From the NCBI GenBank assembly GCA_964482025.1, contig CAYZVN010000027.1, forward strand, positions 1-36,085: 36,085 bases of DNA, in the 5' to 3' direction. The notes beneath the pieces are model-generated. The model was not told the DNA's origin. It did no database searches and saw nothing but the letters and a program-made list of their open reading frames with translations. Positions 1 to 8,868 of the stretch are shown one piece after another (position 1 is the stretch's first letter; each line of letters begins with the position of its first letter). Made by a program: the position numbers and the translations under genes. This DNA is from UBA5868 sp964482025. GTDB taxonomy: Bacteria; Pseudomonadota; Gammaproteobacteria; Pseudomonadales; Cellvibrionaceae.

Positions 1-527
1 TGGAGCACGCCTTCGAGCTGCTCAAATCCCAGCGATTTCAAAATATAGACACGAGTGCGCGACAGCAGCGCATTGTTCACTTCAAACGACGGGTTCTCGG
101 TCGTTGCGCCGACAAAAACGACGGTGCCATCTTCCACATAAGGTAAAAAAGCATCCTGCTGTGCTTTATTAAAGCGATGCACTTCATCGACAAACAAAAC
201 GGTTTTTCGACCACTGCGTTGACGCTCCACCTGTGCGGCCGAAACCGCCGCTCGTATATCCTTCACCCCGGAAAAAACCGCAGACAGCGGAATAAATTCC
301 GCGTCCATATGGCGCGTAATCAATTGCGCTAATGAGGTTTTCCCAACGCCCGGCGGCCCCCAGAGAATCATCGAGTGAAGCTGACCTCGCTCGAGCGCTT
401 TGCGCAGCGGCTTGTTGATCCCGAGAATATGTTCTTGGCCGACGTACTCGTCAATCGTCAGCGGGCGCATACGCGCCGCCAGGGGCTGGTAGTGGGTGTC
501 CGCCTGACTGAACAGGTCGCTATTCAT
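1..527 (-). CDS. rarA: Replication-associated recombination protein A, N-terminal 175 residues (3' end outside window)
   Basis: This is the start of a RarA/MgsA AAA+ ATPase, a clamp-loader-like protein that acts at stalled replication forks. Visible are the N-terminal segment with PLAARMRPLTIDEYVGQ, a Walker A motif GPPGVGKT (about residues 57-64), a Walker B motif LFVDEVHRF (about 111-119), and the sensor-1 region VGATTENPSFEVN. The family is usually about 440 residues, so roughly 40% is present and the rest lies beyond base 1. The ATG at 525-527 overlaps the end of lolA by 8 bases, so translation is probably coupled. The order ftsK-lolA-rarA is conserved in gammaproteobacteria, which supports the assignment. 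Confidence 0.95.
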   Translation of the reverse strand, partial: MNSDLFSQADTHYQPLAARMRPLTIDEYVGQEHILGINKPLRKALERGQLHSMILWGPPGVGKTSLAQLITRHMDAEFIPLSAVFSGVKDIRAAVSAAQVERQRSGRKTVLFVDEVHRFNKAQQDAFLPYVEDGTVVFVGATTENPSFEVNNALLSRTRVYILKSLGFEQLEGVL

Positions 528-1125
528 CAATAATCACATCCGTACCTTCAGGAGCCGTAAAAACAAACGTCTCAGTGGGAATCGATGTGTTCGCTTGCAG
601 TCGCTCAAAATGAATTTGGGTTTGTTGATCCAGCTTGTCTTGAAAATGCAGCGCCCCTAATTTGTCGCCCCGGAAAGTGAACTCGATATATCGATAGGGG
701 CTATCCGAAGAGCGTGGGACTAGATGAAAGGTCGCTTTCTCATCGGACTTGATCGAGACGTCATAGTGAGACTTCAATTCACTTAAATCGCCGCTGAGGA
801 GGCGAGCCGGACTATTGTCCGCTTGCAGCTGCGCAGCACGCACAGTCACTTGTTCTAAATCGGGATCGTAAATCCAAACCTTCTCAGGCGTCCCTATCAC
901 CGTCTGCTCATAGGGAGCCTCGCTCTGCCATAGAAAATAGCCCGGGCGTTGCAAGGCAAACTCGCCGGAGCTGGATTGCAGATTCGTGCCAGTCTTATCG
1001 GTGAGTACTTGAGTAAAAGTGCCCCGCAGGGATTGAATAGCGTCCAATCGGGTTTTTAAATCCTGAGCCGCATCAGCCAAAGCTATTAGCGGTGTAAAGC
1101 CTAGCAAAGCAAGAAATAGCCTCAC
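520..1125 (-). CDS. lolA: Outer-membrane lipoprotein carrier protein LolA
   Basis: LolA is the periplasmic chaperone that takes lipoproteins from the LolCDE transporter and hands them to LolB at the outer membrane. The 201-residue product starts with a signal peptide (basic MRLF, then a hydrophobic stretch ending near LADAA, residues 17-20). The mature part has the family phrases LRGTFTQVL, SGEFALQRPGYFLWQ and a VWIYDPDLEQVTVR strand. The start is GTG with AGGAG seven bases upstream. It sits 19 bases after ftsK and overlaps rarA, so the three genes are very likely one transcription unit. Length and gene order match the family. Confidence 0.95.
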   Translation of the reverse strand: MRLFLALLGFTPLIALADAAQDLKTRLDAIQSLRGTFTQVLTDKTGTNLQSSSGEFALQRPGYFLWQSEAPYEQTVIGTPEKVWIYDPDLEQVTVRAAQLQADNSPARLLSGDLSELKSHYDVSIKSDEKATFHLVPRSSDSPYRYIEFTFRGDKLGALHFQDKLDQQTQIHFERLQANTSIPTETFVFTAPEGTDVIIDE

Positions 1126-1144
1126 GCGATTTCTCCTATTTCAA

Positions 1145-3484
1145 TTAACGGGGTGGCGGTGGCGCGAGCACTTCGCGATTGCCATTGGAACTCATTTCAG
1201 AAACCACTCCTGCGGCCTCCATTTGCTCAATCAGCCGCGCCGCTCTGTTGTAGCCGATGCGCAATTTGCGCTGTACCGACGAAATACTGGCTTTGCGCGT
1301 TTCCGTAACAAATGCAACCGCTTCGTCATAAAGAGGATCGGCCTCTCCATCGCTCTCGCCACCCGAGCCTCCTTCATCCGAAAACCCAGGAATAAATGTC
1401 GATTCAGTCGCCTCGCTGAAAATCTCCTCAAGATAGTCCGGCTCGCCGCGTCGCTTCCAGTCCGCCACTACATTATGGACTTCATGATCGTCGACAAAGG
1501 CACCGTGAACGCGCACCGGCAGGCTCGTGCCCGGCGGCAGATAAAGCATATCGCCGTGCCCCAACAGCTGCTCCGCCCCTCCCTGATCGAGAATGGTTCG
1601 CGAATCGATCTTCGACGACACCTGGAAGGCAATACGGGTGGGAATGTTGGCTTTGATCAAGCCGGTGATCACATCCACCGAGGGGCGCTGCGTGGCAAGA
1701 ATCATATGAATCCCTGCCGCCCTCGCCTTCTGCGCAATTCGCGCGATCAGCTGCTCAACTTTTTTGCCGACAATCATCATCATGTCGGCGAACTCGTCAA
1801 TGACCACAACAATAAAAGGCAGAGTCACCAACTCTGGAGCCTGCTCCTCACCAATGCCGGACTCATCAGGGCGCCACAGGGGGTCGAGGATGGGGGTGCC
1901 CGCTTTGATCGCGTCGTTCACTTTCTTGTTGTAGCCGGCGAGATTCCTCACCCCTAATGCGGCCATTAATTTATAGCGGCGCTCCATTTCACCGACGCAC
2001 CAACGCAGCCCCGTCGCCGCATCTTTCATATCGGTAATCACCGGGGCCAGCAGATGAGGAATACCCTCATACACCGACAGTTCCAGCATTTTCGGGTCCA
2101 CCAGGAGCAAGCGCACCTCTTGCGGAGTGGCCTTGTAGAGCACGCTGAGAAGCATGGCGTTGACGCCGACCGATTTACCGGAGCCGGTGGTGCCGGCAAC
2201 CAACAAGTGGGGCATTTTGGCGAGGTCGGCAACGACCGGCTGACCCGAGATATCGTGACCCAGCGCAAGCGTTAGGGGCGAGCGCGATTTATCGTAAGCA
2301 CCTGACGAGATCACCTCGGACAGGCGCACCATGTCGCGCTCTTGGTTGGGAATCTCAATCCCCACTACGGATTTGCCTTCGATCACTTCCACCACGCGAA
2401 CGCTGATCACCGCCAGTGAGCGGGCTAGATCCTTGGCGAGATTGGTGATGCGACTAACTTTCACCCCTGGCGCCGGCTGTATTTCAAACCGTGTCACCAC
2501 AGGCCCCGGCAACACCTCAGTCACCTCGGCGATAATGCCAAAATCTTTCAGCTTCAGTTCCAACAGGCGCGACATAGCTTCCAGCGACTCGGCGGAATAC
2601 CCCTTGTCAGAGCTCTTGTTGGGACTATCCAGCAGGCTGACCGGCGGCAAGGCGCCCGTCACCGGCAGATCAAAGAGTGACTGCTGCCTCTCCTTTTGAA
2701 CTCTGGGACTAGGCGGTTGCGGTTTGGGTAACGCCGTAATGGTGGGCGGGGTGCGCTGCTCAAGCTTCTTGGTATGTTCCCGCACCGATTCCCGGCGCTT
2801 GAAGACAACTTCCGCCACCTCCTTGCGCTCCTTGCGGCGTTTTCGCCACGCGCTAAAACGGCGGCGTATAAAGCTCGCGCCCCCCAGTACCATTCTGCCT
2901 ATACCCTCTATTACCGAGATCCAGGACAAGTCAACAAAGATCGTCAAGCCAAAAAGAAAGCTCGCGATCAAAAGCAGCGCTCCGCCAATCACCCCAAAGG
3001 TGCTGTCTGCAGCCCCCGCAACACTGATGCCTAAAATCCCTCCAGATGAAGCCGGCAGCGCAATCGCCAAGTCGCTGGCATACTGCACCGCCAGGCCCGT
3101 TCCCGAAACCATCACTAAGCACAAGCCCACGGTACGAACCGCAACCAAAAGTGGATCCCGCAAGTTGCGCTTATCCCGCAAGACACACCAGGTCTGGTAG
3201 GCCAGCATCAGCGGAAACAAAAAAGCCATTACCCCAAAAAGCGAGAAAAACACATCGGCTAACCAAGCCCCCGCAGGCCCGCCCGCGTTCGCCACCACTG
3301 CGTTAGTGCCTGTTTTCGACCAGCCCGGATCGAGCGGGTCATATGACAAAAGGGCGAGCCCCAGATAGGCACAAGCGGCAACGGTCAGCAGCAGAACCCC
3401 CTCGCGGAGAATTCGGCTGAGCAAGCTTGTGGTGACGGCAGATTGGCCTGTGGCCCCAGGTGCTGGTTTTGCTTGTGACTTCAA
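1145..3484 (-). CDS. ftsK: DNA translocase FtsK
   Basis: FtsK is a septal DNA pump that couples chromosome dimer resolution (XerCD/dif) with cell division. The 779-residue protein has about four to five membrane segments in residues 25-197, a basic linker (about 200-290) that is much shorter than in E. coli, and a RecA-like motor. Walker A is VAGTTGSGKS near residue 430, and Walker B VVVIDEFADMMM is near 560. The C-terminal winged-helix gamma domain (about 712-772, including SSVQRKLRIGYNRAARLIEQME) reads KOPS sequences. The start is TTG, with no in-frame ATG before the first membrane helix. The length resembles the Pseudomonas protein. It is the first gene of ftsK-lolA-rarA. Confidence 0.96.
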   Translation of the reverse strand: MKSQAKPAPGATGQSAVTTSLLSRILREGVLLLTVAACAYLGLALLSYDPLDPGWSKTGTNAVVANAGGPAGAWLADVFFSLFGVMAFLFPLMLAYQTWCVLRDKRNLRDPLLVAVRTVGLCLVMVSGTGLAVQYASDLAIALPASSGGILGISVAGAADSTFGVIGGALLLIASFLFGLTIFVDLSWISVIEGIGRMVLGGASFIRRRFSAWRKRRKERKEVAEVVFKRRESVREHTKKLEQRTPPTITALPKPQPPSPRVQKERQQSLFDLPVTGALPPVSLLDSPNKSSDKGYSAESLEAMSRLLELKLKDFGIIAEVTEVLPGPVVTRFEIQPAPGVKVSRITNLAKDLARSLAVISVRVVEVIEGKSVVGIEIPNQERDMVRLSEVISSGAYDKSRSPLTLALGHDISGQPVVADLAKMPHLLVAGTTGSGKSVGVNAMLLSVLYKATPQEVRLLLVDPKMLELSVYEGIPHLLAPVITDMKDAATGLRWCVGEMERRYKLMAALGVRNLAGYNKKVNDAIKAGTPILDPLWRPDESGIGEEQAPELVTLPFIVVVIDEFADMMMIVGKKVEQLIARIAQKARAAGIHMILATQRPSVDVITGLIKANIPTRIAFQVSSKIDSRTILDQGGAEQLLGHGDMLYLPPGTSLPVRVHGAFVDDHEVHNVVADWKRRGEPDYLEEIFSEATESTFIPGFSDEGGSGGESDGEADPLYDEAVAFVTETRKASISSVQRKLRIGYNRAARLIEQMEAAGVVSEMSSNGNREVLAPPPPR

Positions 3485-3580
3485 AGTGCAGTCCCGATTA
3501 ACAGACGCAGCGCATGATTAAGTGCCGCGATCAGAAGAATTGACCAAATGTATCAAGCAGTTGATTAAAGTAAGTTGGCC

Positions 3581-3608
3581 TTGAACGGGGGCTGAATGCC
3601 CCGTTCAA
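3581..3608. repeat. Perfect 10-bp inverted repeat in the ftsK/trxB divergent region
   Basis: The arms TTGAACGGGG (3581-3590) and CCCCGTTCAA (3599-3608) are perfectly complementary and separated by 8 bases. It lies about 100 bases upstream of ftsK and 165 bases upstream of trxB. No run of T follows on either strand, so it is not a standard terminator. It could be an operator or a hairpin in the ftsK leader. The pairing is seen directly; the role is not known. Confidence 0.6.
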
Positions 3609-3655
3609 ATGCGCGACCATTGTAGCGGGTTGCTTAAAAGATTTTCAGCCTCATA

Positions 3656-3683
3656 TTGAACGAGCCTAGCAGGCCGCCATAAT
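3656..3683 (+). promoter_or_regulatory. Possible sigma-70 promoter for trxB
   Basis: A TTGAAC -35 element (3656-3661) and a CATAAT -10 element (3678-3683) are separated by 16 bases. Transcription would start near 3690, about 85 bases before the trxB ATG. The match is reasonable but the spacing is one base short of optimal. Judged by eye only. Confidence 0.4.
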
Positions 3684-3774
3684 TGATGACCCGGAGTCGA
3701 ATCCGTAAGATGTAGTCCGCCCGGAACCGGGGTGCGCGAGCCCTGCCGTTCAATTCACTTTAGGAACACTTGAT

Positions 3775-4725
3775 ATGAGTAACATCCAGCACCACCGTCT
3801 CATTATTCTGGGCTCCGGCCCCGCCGGCTATACCGCAGCGATCTATGCGGCGCGTGCGAATCTCAAACCTGTGGTGATCACAGGGATGCAGCAAGGTGGG
3901 CAGCTGACCACCACCACTGAAGTGGAGAACTGGCCCGGTGGCGACGCACATCTTCAGGGGCCCGACCTGATGGTACAAATGCAACAGCACGCCGAGCGCT
4001 TCGCCACAGAAATTGTGTTTGATCACATCCACGAAGTGGACCTGAAAACCCGGCCTTTTCGCCTCATTGGCAGCAGCGAATATACCTGCGATGCCTTGAT
4101 CATCGCCACTGGCGCATCGGCACAATACCTCGGGCTTGAGTCCGAGCAAGCATTCCAAGGACGCGGAGTGAGCGCCTGCGCGACCTGTGATGGTTTTTTC
4201 TATAAAGACCAAGAGGTGGCCGTAGTCGGCGGCGGTAACACTGCCGTTGAGGAAGCCCTCTACCTCTCCAACATCTGCAGCCGGGTTACCCTGATCCACC
4301 GCCGCGACTCCCTCAGATCCGAAAAGATCCTCCAGGATCGGCTTATGGCACGAGTGGAAGAAGGCAAAGTTCGTATTCTTTGGAACCATACACTTGAAGA
4401 AGTGCTGGGCAATGACTCCGGCGTTACTGGCGCCCGCTTGAAAGGCACCTTAGACGGCAAGGAGCAAACAATCGATGTGAACGGGGTCTTCATCGCCATC
4501 GGTCATAAGCCCAACACTGACATCTTCTCCGGTCAACTGGAAATGAACAATGGCTACATCATTGTGAAGAGCGGCCTTGAAGGCAATGCTACCGCCACCA
4601 GTATTGAAGGGGTATTTGCCGCCGGCGATGTTGGGGACCATGTTTATCGTCAAGCGGTCACTTCTGCCGGTGCCGGCTGTATGGCGGCTCTGGATGCGGA
4701 GCGTTATTTAGACAGCCACAAGTAA
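3775..4725 (+). CDS. trxB: Thioredoxin reductase (NADPH)
   Basis: This flavoenzyme reduces thioredoxin with NADPH in the cytoplasm. The 316-residue protein shows the N-terminal FAD motif LGSGPAGYTAAIYAARA, the redox-active CATC pair (C135 and C138) within ACATCDGFFY, the NADPH-binding fold VVGGGNTAVEEALYLS with the HRRD loop, and the C-terminal FAD contact GVFAAGDVGDHVYRQAVTSAGAGC. Length and cysteine positions match the E. coli enzyme (about 320 residues). The ATG has AGGAA nine bases upstream. It is divergent from ftsK and lies 7 bases before aat, so it probably leads the trxB-aat-bpt transcript. Confidence 0.97.
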   Translation: MSNIQHHRLIILGSGPAGYTAAIYAARANLKPVVITGMQQGGQLTTTTEVENWPGGDAHLQGPDLMVQMQQHAERFATEIVFDHIHEVDLKTRPFRLIGSSEYTCDALIIATGASAQYLGLESEQAFQGRGVSACATCDGFFYKDQEVAVVGGGNTAVEEALYLSNICSRVTLIHRRDSLRSEKILQDRLMARVEEGKVRILWNHTLEEVLGNDSGVTGARLKGTLDGKEQTIDVNGVFIAIGHKPNTDIFSGQLEMNNGYIIVKSGLEGNATATSIEGVFAAGDVGDHVYRQAVTSAGAGCMAALDAERYLDSHK

Positions 4726-4732
4726 GAAGTAA

Positions 4733-5470
4733 GTGCGATTGCCACAACTGGGGAGGGACTCCTATGAGTTCCCTCCTACCGAGGAAGCGCTAGAAGATCC
4801 AAACGGCCTTCTGGCGTTTGGTGGAGATCTCTCGATCGCGCGCCTGCTATCGGCCTACACCCGAGGGATTTTTCCCTGGTTTAATCCCGGCCAACCCATT
4901 CTCTGGTGGACACCGGACCCGCGCACCGTATTTTTTCCGCGCGACGTCCACTGCTCAAGAAGTCTGCAGAAATTTATGCGGCGCAGCACCTGGCATGTCA
5001 CTATCGATGGCCGTTTCGCAGAGGTTATCGAAGCCTGCGCCGCTCTCCGCTCTAATTCCTCGGGAACCTGGATCAGCCCACAAATGCAGCTGGCCTACAG
5101 CCAGCTTCACGAGGTCGGCTACGCACATTCCGTCGAAGTCTGGGACGGCGACCAACTGACTGGCGGGCTCTATGGCGTGGCGATTGGGCGGGCATTTTTT
5201 GGCGAGTCTATGTTCAGCACTGCAAGCAACGCATCCAAGGTCGCCCTGATCTGTCTTGCAAGGTTTCTCCAGCGACATGGTTTTGAGCTTTTTGATGCCC
5301 AGGTGGCAAGTGAGCACCTTTTCACTATGGGCGCACGCACCATTTCGAGAGAGACCTTTGAAGGGCTACTAGCACAGTCATGCCGAGAGCCCTACATCTC
5401 GGACATGCAAACCGTTTGGCATGAAGCCAAGAAGAAACTAATCTCAAATGATGGACATATCCTCAATTAA
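4733..5470 (+). CDS. aat: Leucyl/phenylalanyl-tRNA--protein transferase
   Basis: Aat transfers Leu or Phe from aminoacyl-tRNA to proteins with N-terminal Lys or Arg, making them substrates for ClpS/ClpAP. The 245-residue protein carries the family phrases FPPTEEALEDPNGLLAFGGDLS, AYTRGIFPWF, ILWWTPDPRTVF, GLYGVAIGRAFFGESMFS and FDAQVASEHLFTMGA. The start is GTG, 7 bases after the trxB stop. Its last 23 bases overlap bpt, which suggests translational coupling. Two N-terminal transferases side by side, with clpA and clpS just beyond infA, place it in an N-degron pathway. Confidence 0.96.
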   Translation: MRLPQLGRDSYEFPPTEEALEDPNGLLAFGGDLSIARLLSAYTRGIFPWFNPGQPILWWTPDPRTVFFPRDVHCSRSLQKFMRRSTWHVTIDGRFAEVIEACAALRSNSSGTWISPQMQLAYSQLHEVGYAHSVEVWDGDQLTGGLYGVAIGRAFFGESMFSTASNASKVALICLARFLQRHGFELFDAQVASEHLFTMGARTISRETFEGLLAQSCREPYISDMQTVWHEAKKKLISNDGHILN

Positions 5471-6155
5471 ACTCTATGCCACCCATGAGCACCCGTGCAG
5501 CTACTTAGAAGGTCGCGCGGCCACCACGATTTTCGTGGACCCTATGCTTTCCATGAATGGCCAGATTTACAGCGAACTATCGGATTTCGGCTTTCGACGC
5601 AGCGGCGCGCACGTCTATCGTCCCAACTGCAGAAGCTGTCAGGCGTGTATTCCGGTGCGCATACCCGTCGCCTTATTTCAGCCCAGCCGCGCGCAAAAGC
5701 GCTGCCTGAAACGCAACCAAGATGTCCGCACCATTCTGGTGGAGGATATCAATACTGACGAACATTACGCGCTTTACGAAAACTACATCAATTCGCGTCA
5801 TGCCGACGGGGATATGTACCCGCCAACCCGCGACCAGTACGAGGACTTTCTCAGCTCTGAATGGGGAGTTACGCGTTACCTCGAGTTTCGTGCGAGCAAT
5901 CATCTGCTCGGAGTGGCTGTCTCAGATCGCTTAGATCAGGGGCTGTCTGCCATCTATACGTTCTTTGCGGCCGACGAGCCATCTCGCAGCCTGGGGGTGC
6001 TAGCCGTCTTGAAACAAGTGGAGCTGGCCCGGGAGCTCGGACTGCCCTACGTCTACTTGGGATACTGGATCAGGGACTGTGACAAGATGCGCTACAAAAA
6101 CCAATATCAGCCGCTCGACCTGTTCATCAACAACAGCTGGGTGACAATTGGTTAA
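5448..6155 (+). CDS. bpt: Aspartate/glutamate leucyltransferase (arginyltransferase-family Bpt)
   Basis: Bpt transfers Leu to proteins with N-terminal Asp or Glu; it is homologous to eukaryotic Ate1 and is often labelled arginyltransferase. The 235-residue protein has the family N-terminus HEHPCSYLEGR, a cysteine cluster CRSCQACIPVRIPV (about residues 62-75), the R-x-x-KRCLKRNQD segment, and the C-terminal LGYWIRDCDKMRYKNQYQPL. Two adjacent ATG codons (5448 and 5451) are possible starts. It overlaps aat by 23 bases. Leucyl rather than arginyl transfer is inferred from the bacterial family and the aat/clpS neighbours. Confidence 0.93.
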   Translation: MMDISSIKLYATHEHPCSYLEGRAATTIFVDPMLSMNGQIYSELSDFGFRRSGAHVYRPNCRSCQACIPVRIPVALFQPSRAQKRCLKRNQDVRTILVEDINTDEHYALYENYINSRHADGDMYPPTRDQYEDFLSSEWGVTRYLEFRASNHLLGVAVSDRLDQGLSAIYTFFAADEPSRSLGVLAVLKQVELARELGLPYVYLGYWIRDCDKMRYKNQYQPLDLFINNSWVTIG

Positions 6156-6192
6156 ATATCATTCAAAAGGGTTGTAAAAAAACTTTCCACGC

Positions 6193-6221
6193 TTGGAACC
6201 TTCCGCTAATTCAGGCAAAAT
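6193..6221 (+). promoter_or_regulatory. Possible promoter for infA
   Basis: In the 153-base bpt-infA gap, TTGGAA (6193-6198) and CAAAAT (6216-6221) are separated by 17 bases. Each hexamer matches the sigma-70 consensus at four of six positions, so the call is weak. It would give a leader of about 80 bases before infA. Confidence 0.3.
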
Positions 6222-6308
6222 TGCCGCCTTCATTTATTGGGTGCCTTTGCGCCTGCTTACTTTGCCCACCTTTAATAACAAAGCGGGTTAACCTGAGGAA
6301 AAAGCCGA

Positions 6309-6527
6309 ATGGCGAAAGAAGATAACTTTGAGCTGGAGGGAGAAGTCATCGATACCCTCCCAAATACCACGTTTCGGGTAAAACTGGAAAACGGACATAT
6401 AGTGACTGCGCACATATCCGGAAAGATGCGCAAAAATTACATCCGTATTCTGACTGGGGACAAAGTGAAAGTGGAAATGACCCCTTACGACCTTACCAAG
6501 GGGCGCATCACCTACAGAGCGCGCTGA
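6309..6527 (+). CDS. infA: Translation initiation factor IF-1
   Basis: IF-1 binds the 30S A site during initiation. The 72-residue product is the exact family length and is a single S1/OB fold: MAKEDNFELEGEVIDTLPNT, FRVKLENGHIVTAHISGKMRKNYIRI, GDKVKVEMTPYDLTKGRI and a basic end ITYRAR. The ATG is preceded by GAGGAAA. It follows bpt by 153 bases and converges on clpA. Its position between the N-terminal transferases and the Clp genes resembles the aat-infA-clpA order of E. coli. Confidence 0.98.
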   Translation: MAKEDNFELEGEVIDTLPNTTFRVKLENGHIVTAHISGKMRKNYIRILTGDKVKVEMTPYDLTKGRITYRAR

Positions 6528-6530
6528 TAG

Positions 6531-6581
6531 CCTAGCGGAAGGTTGTGGAGCTCTAGACTCCACAACCCTGACCCCGCTAGG
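6531..6581. terminator. Nested hairpin between convergent infA and clpA
   Basis: An inner perfect 10-bp stem (6541-6550 with 6558-6567, 7-base loop) is enclosed by an outer perfect 8-bp stem (6531-6538 with 6574-6581). It fills the space between the infA stop and the clpA stop, and the outer right arm covers the clpA stop codon. It could end transcription from both sides, although no U-tract follows on either strand. Confidence 0.6.
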
Positions 6582-8844
6582 ACTCCACAACTTTAAGCTC
6601 TAGCCCGTCTTTCTGGACATCGATCTTCACAACTCCACCTTTTTCACTGAGCGCGCCAAAGAGCACCAGTTCAGCGAGAGGCTTCTTGATTTTCTCTTGG
6701 ATAATCCGCGCCATCGGCCGGGCGCCCATTTTGGCGTCATAGCCATTGGTGGCAAGCCAAGAGCGAGCCTTGTCAGTGATTTCAAGAGTGACCTTTTTAT
6801 CATCCAACTGCGACTGCAATTCCATAAGGAACTTGTCCACCACTGTGCGGATGACGTCCATACTCAAAGAACCAAATTGAATGATGGAATCCAGGCGGTT
6901 GCGAAACTCTGGCGAAAACGTCTTCTTGATCACCTCCATCGCGTCCGTTGAATGATCCTGGTGCGTGAAGCCTATGGAAGCTCGGCTCGACGCTTCCGCA
7001 CCCGCGTTGGTCGTCATGATCAGGACCACGTTGCGGAAGTCCGCCACTCGACCGTTGTTGTCGGTCAGTTTGCCGTGGTCCATCACCTGCAGCAGGAGAT
7101 TAAAGACATCCGGGTGAGCTTTCTCAATTTCATCAAGCAGCACTACGCTGTGTGGCTGCTTGGTCACCGCTTCGGTCAATAATCCACCCTGATCAAAACC
7201 AACATACCCAGGAGGCGCACCAATTAAACGGGAGACGGTGTGCCGCTCCATGTACTCCGACATATCGAAGCGAATCAGTTCGACACCAAGCGCCTTGGCG
7301 AGCTGGCGGCATAATTCGGTCTTACCGACACCGGTGGGTCCTGCAAAGAGGAAAGACCCAATTGGCTTTTCCTGATTCGACAGACCCGCACGCGACAGTT
7401 TTATGGCAGAGTCGACCGCTTCAATCGCCTCTTCCTGACCAAACACGGTCATACGCAACACTTCTTCCAGCTTGGCCAACTGCTCACGGTCTGACGAGGA
7501 AACGGTTTTGGCCGGTATACGGGCAATTTTGGCCACAATCTCTTCAACGTCCCGGACACCCACCTGCTTTTTGCGTTTGCTGACCGGCTGCAGCTGCTGG
7601 TAAGCACCCGCTTCGTCGATCACGTCGATGGCTTTATCCGGCATAAACCGGTCGTGAATATACTTACCGGACAGTTCAGCGGCAGCCTTAAGCGCGGCGT
7701 CGGTGTATTTGAGGTTGTGGTGTTTCTCAAAGCGAGATTTAAGCCCCTTGAGAATTTTGTAGGTGTCCTCAACCGACGGCTCGTTGACGTCAATTTTTTG
7801 GAAGCGCCGCGACAAAGCGCGATCCTTGTCAAAAATGCCCCGATACTCCTGAAACGTGGTGGAGCCTATACAGCGCAAATCGCCGGTCGTCAGCAAGGGC
7901 TTCAACAAGTTGGACGCATCCATAACACCACCGGACGCGGCACCGGCGCCTATGATGGTGTGAATTTCATCGATAAATAAAATTGCTTTTTTACGTTTTT
8001 TCAATTCGGCGAGTAAACCTTTGAAACGTTTTTCAAAGTCACCGCGATATTTTGTGCCGGCCAGTAAAGAGCCCAGATCCAGAGAGTAAACAACACTGTC
8101 GCTGAGGATGGCAGGAACTTCTTGGTCGACGATCTTCTTGGCGAGTCCCTCGGCGATGGCCGTTTTCCCCACCCCACTTTCGCCGACCAACAGCGGATTG
8201 TTTTTGCGCCGCCTGGCAAGGATTTGCACCACGCGCTCAACCTCATAGTCGCGGCCAACCAGGGGGTCTATGCGTCCTTGTATCGCCATCTCATTGAGAT
8301 TGGTCGCGTAGGAATCGAGCGGATTCGCACCAGTGTCTCCTGCCGTCGAGACCGCTTCATCATCTGCCTGCTCATGCCCGGATTCGGAACCGTGGTCGGT
8401 CTCGCCGGAAACTTTGGTAATGCCGTGAGTGATGTAATTCACAACATCAATGCGCGCAACACTCTGCTGCTTCAGGTAGTAGACCGCCTGACTTTCCTGC
8501 TCGCTGAAGATCGCCACCAGAACATTGGCCCCGGTGACCTCGGACTTACCTGAGGACTGCACGTGGAAAACTGCCCGCTGCAGAACACGCTGAAAACCCA
8601 GTGTCGGCTGAGTCTCTCGCTCGTTGTCTGCCTCGGGAATAAGAGGAGTTGTAGAATCGACAAATTCAACCAGTTCCTGACGCAGCACATTCAGGTTGGC
8701 CCCGCATGCGCGCAATACATTCGCCGCAGATTCATTGTCGATAAGAGCCAGTAAAAGATGCTCCACCGTCATAAATTCATGACGCTTGGAACGCGCGCCT
8801 TTAAAGGCCAGGTTTAAGGTAATTTCCAACTCTTTGCTCAACAT
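6577..8844 (-). CDS. clpA: ATP-dependent Clp protease ATP-binding subunit ClpA
   Basis: ClpA is the hexameric unfoldase that feeds substrates into ClpP, including N-degron proteins delivered by ClpS. The 755-residue protein has an N-terminal Clp repeat domain (to about 145), then two AAA+ modules. The first has Walker A GESGVGKT near residue 215 and Walker B ILFIDEIHTIIGAGA; the second has GPTGVGKT near 500 and VVLLDEIEKAHPDV. It lacks the ClpB-type middle coiled coil, and its length matches ClpA (about 758). The ATG has AGGTGA upstream. It follows clpS by 24 bases on the same strand, so the two are cotranscribed. Confidence 0.97.
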   Translation of the reverse strand: MLSKELEITLNLAFKGARSKRHEFMTVEHLLLALIDNESAANVLRACGANLNVLRQELVEFVDSTTPLIPEADNERETQPTLGFQRVLQRAVFHVQSSGKSEVTGANVLVAIFSEQESQAVYYLKQQSVARIDVVNYITHGITKVSGETDHGSESGHEQADDEAVSTAGDTGANPLDSYATNLNEMAIQGRIDPLVGRDYEVERVVQILARRRKNNPLLVGESGVGKTAIAEGLAKKIVDQEVPAILSDSVVYSLDLGSLLAGTKYRGDFEKRFKGLLAELKKRKKAILFIDEIHTIIGAGAASGGVMDASNLLKPLLTTGDLRCIGSTTFQEYRGIFDKDRALSRRFQKIDVNEPSVEDTYKILKGLKSRFEKHHNLKYTDAALKAAAELSGKYIHDRFMPDKAIDVIDEAGAYQQLQPVSKRKKQVGVRDVEEIVAKIARIPAKTVSSSDREQLAKLEEVLRMTVFGQEEAIEAVDSAIKLSRAGLSNQEKPIGSFLFAGPTGVGKTELCRQLAKALGVELIRFDMSEYMERHTVSRLIGAPPGYVGFDQGGLLTEAVTKQPHSVVLLDEIEKAHPDVFNLLLQVMDHGKLTDNNGRVADFRNVVLIMTTNAGAEASSRASIGFTHQDHSTDAMEVIKKTFSPEFRNRLDSIIQFGSLSMDVIRTVVDKFLMELQSQLDDKKVTLEITDKARSWLATNGYDAKMGARPMARIIQEKIKKPLAELVLFGALSEKGGVVKIDVQKDGLELKVVES

Positions 8845-8868
8845 CGCCGTTCACCTGAATTGAGTCAG

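Noticed and set aside
1223..1957. 244-codon open frame on the plus strand
   Set aside because: It lies wholly opposite ftsK, whose frame has clear motor motifs. Its translation has no recognisable family pattern.
3760..4389. 209-codon minus-strand frame
   Set aside because: It is opposite trxB, including the CATC region, and arises from the GC-rich codon usage of trxB.
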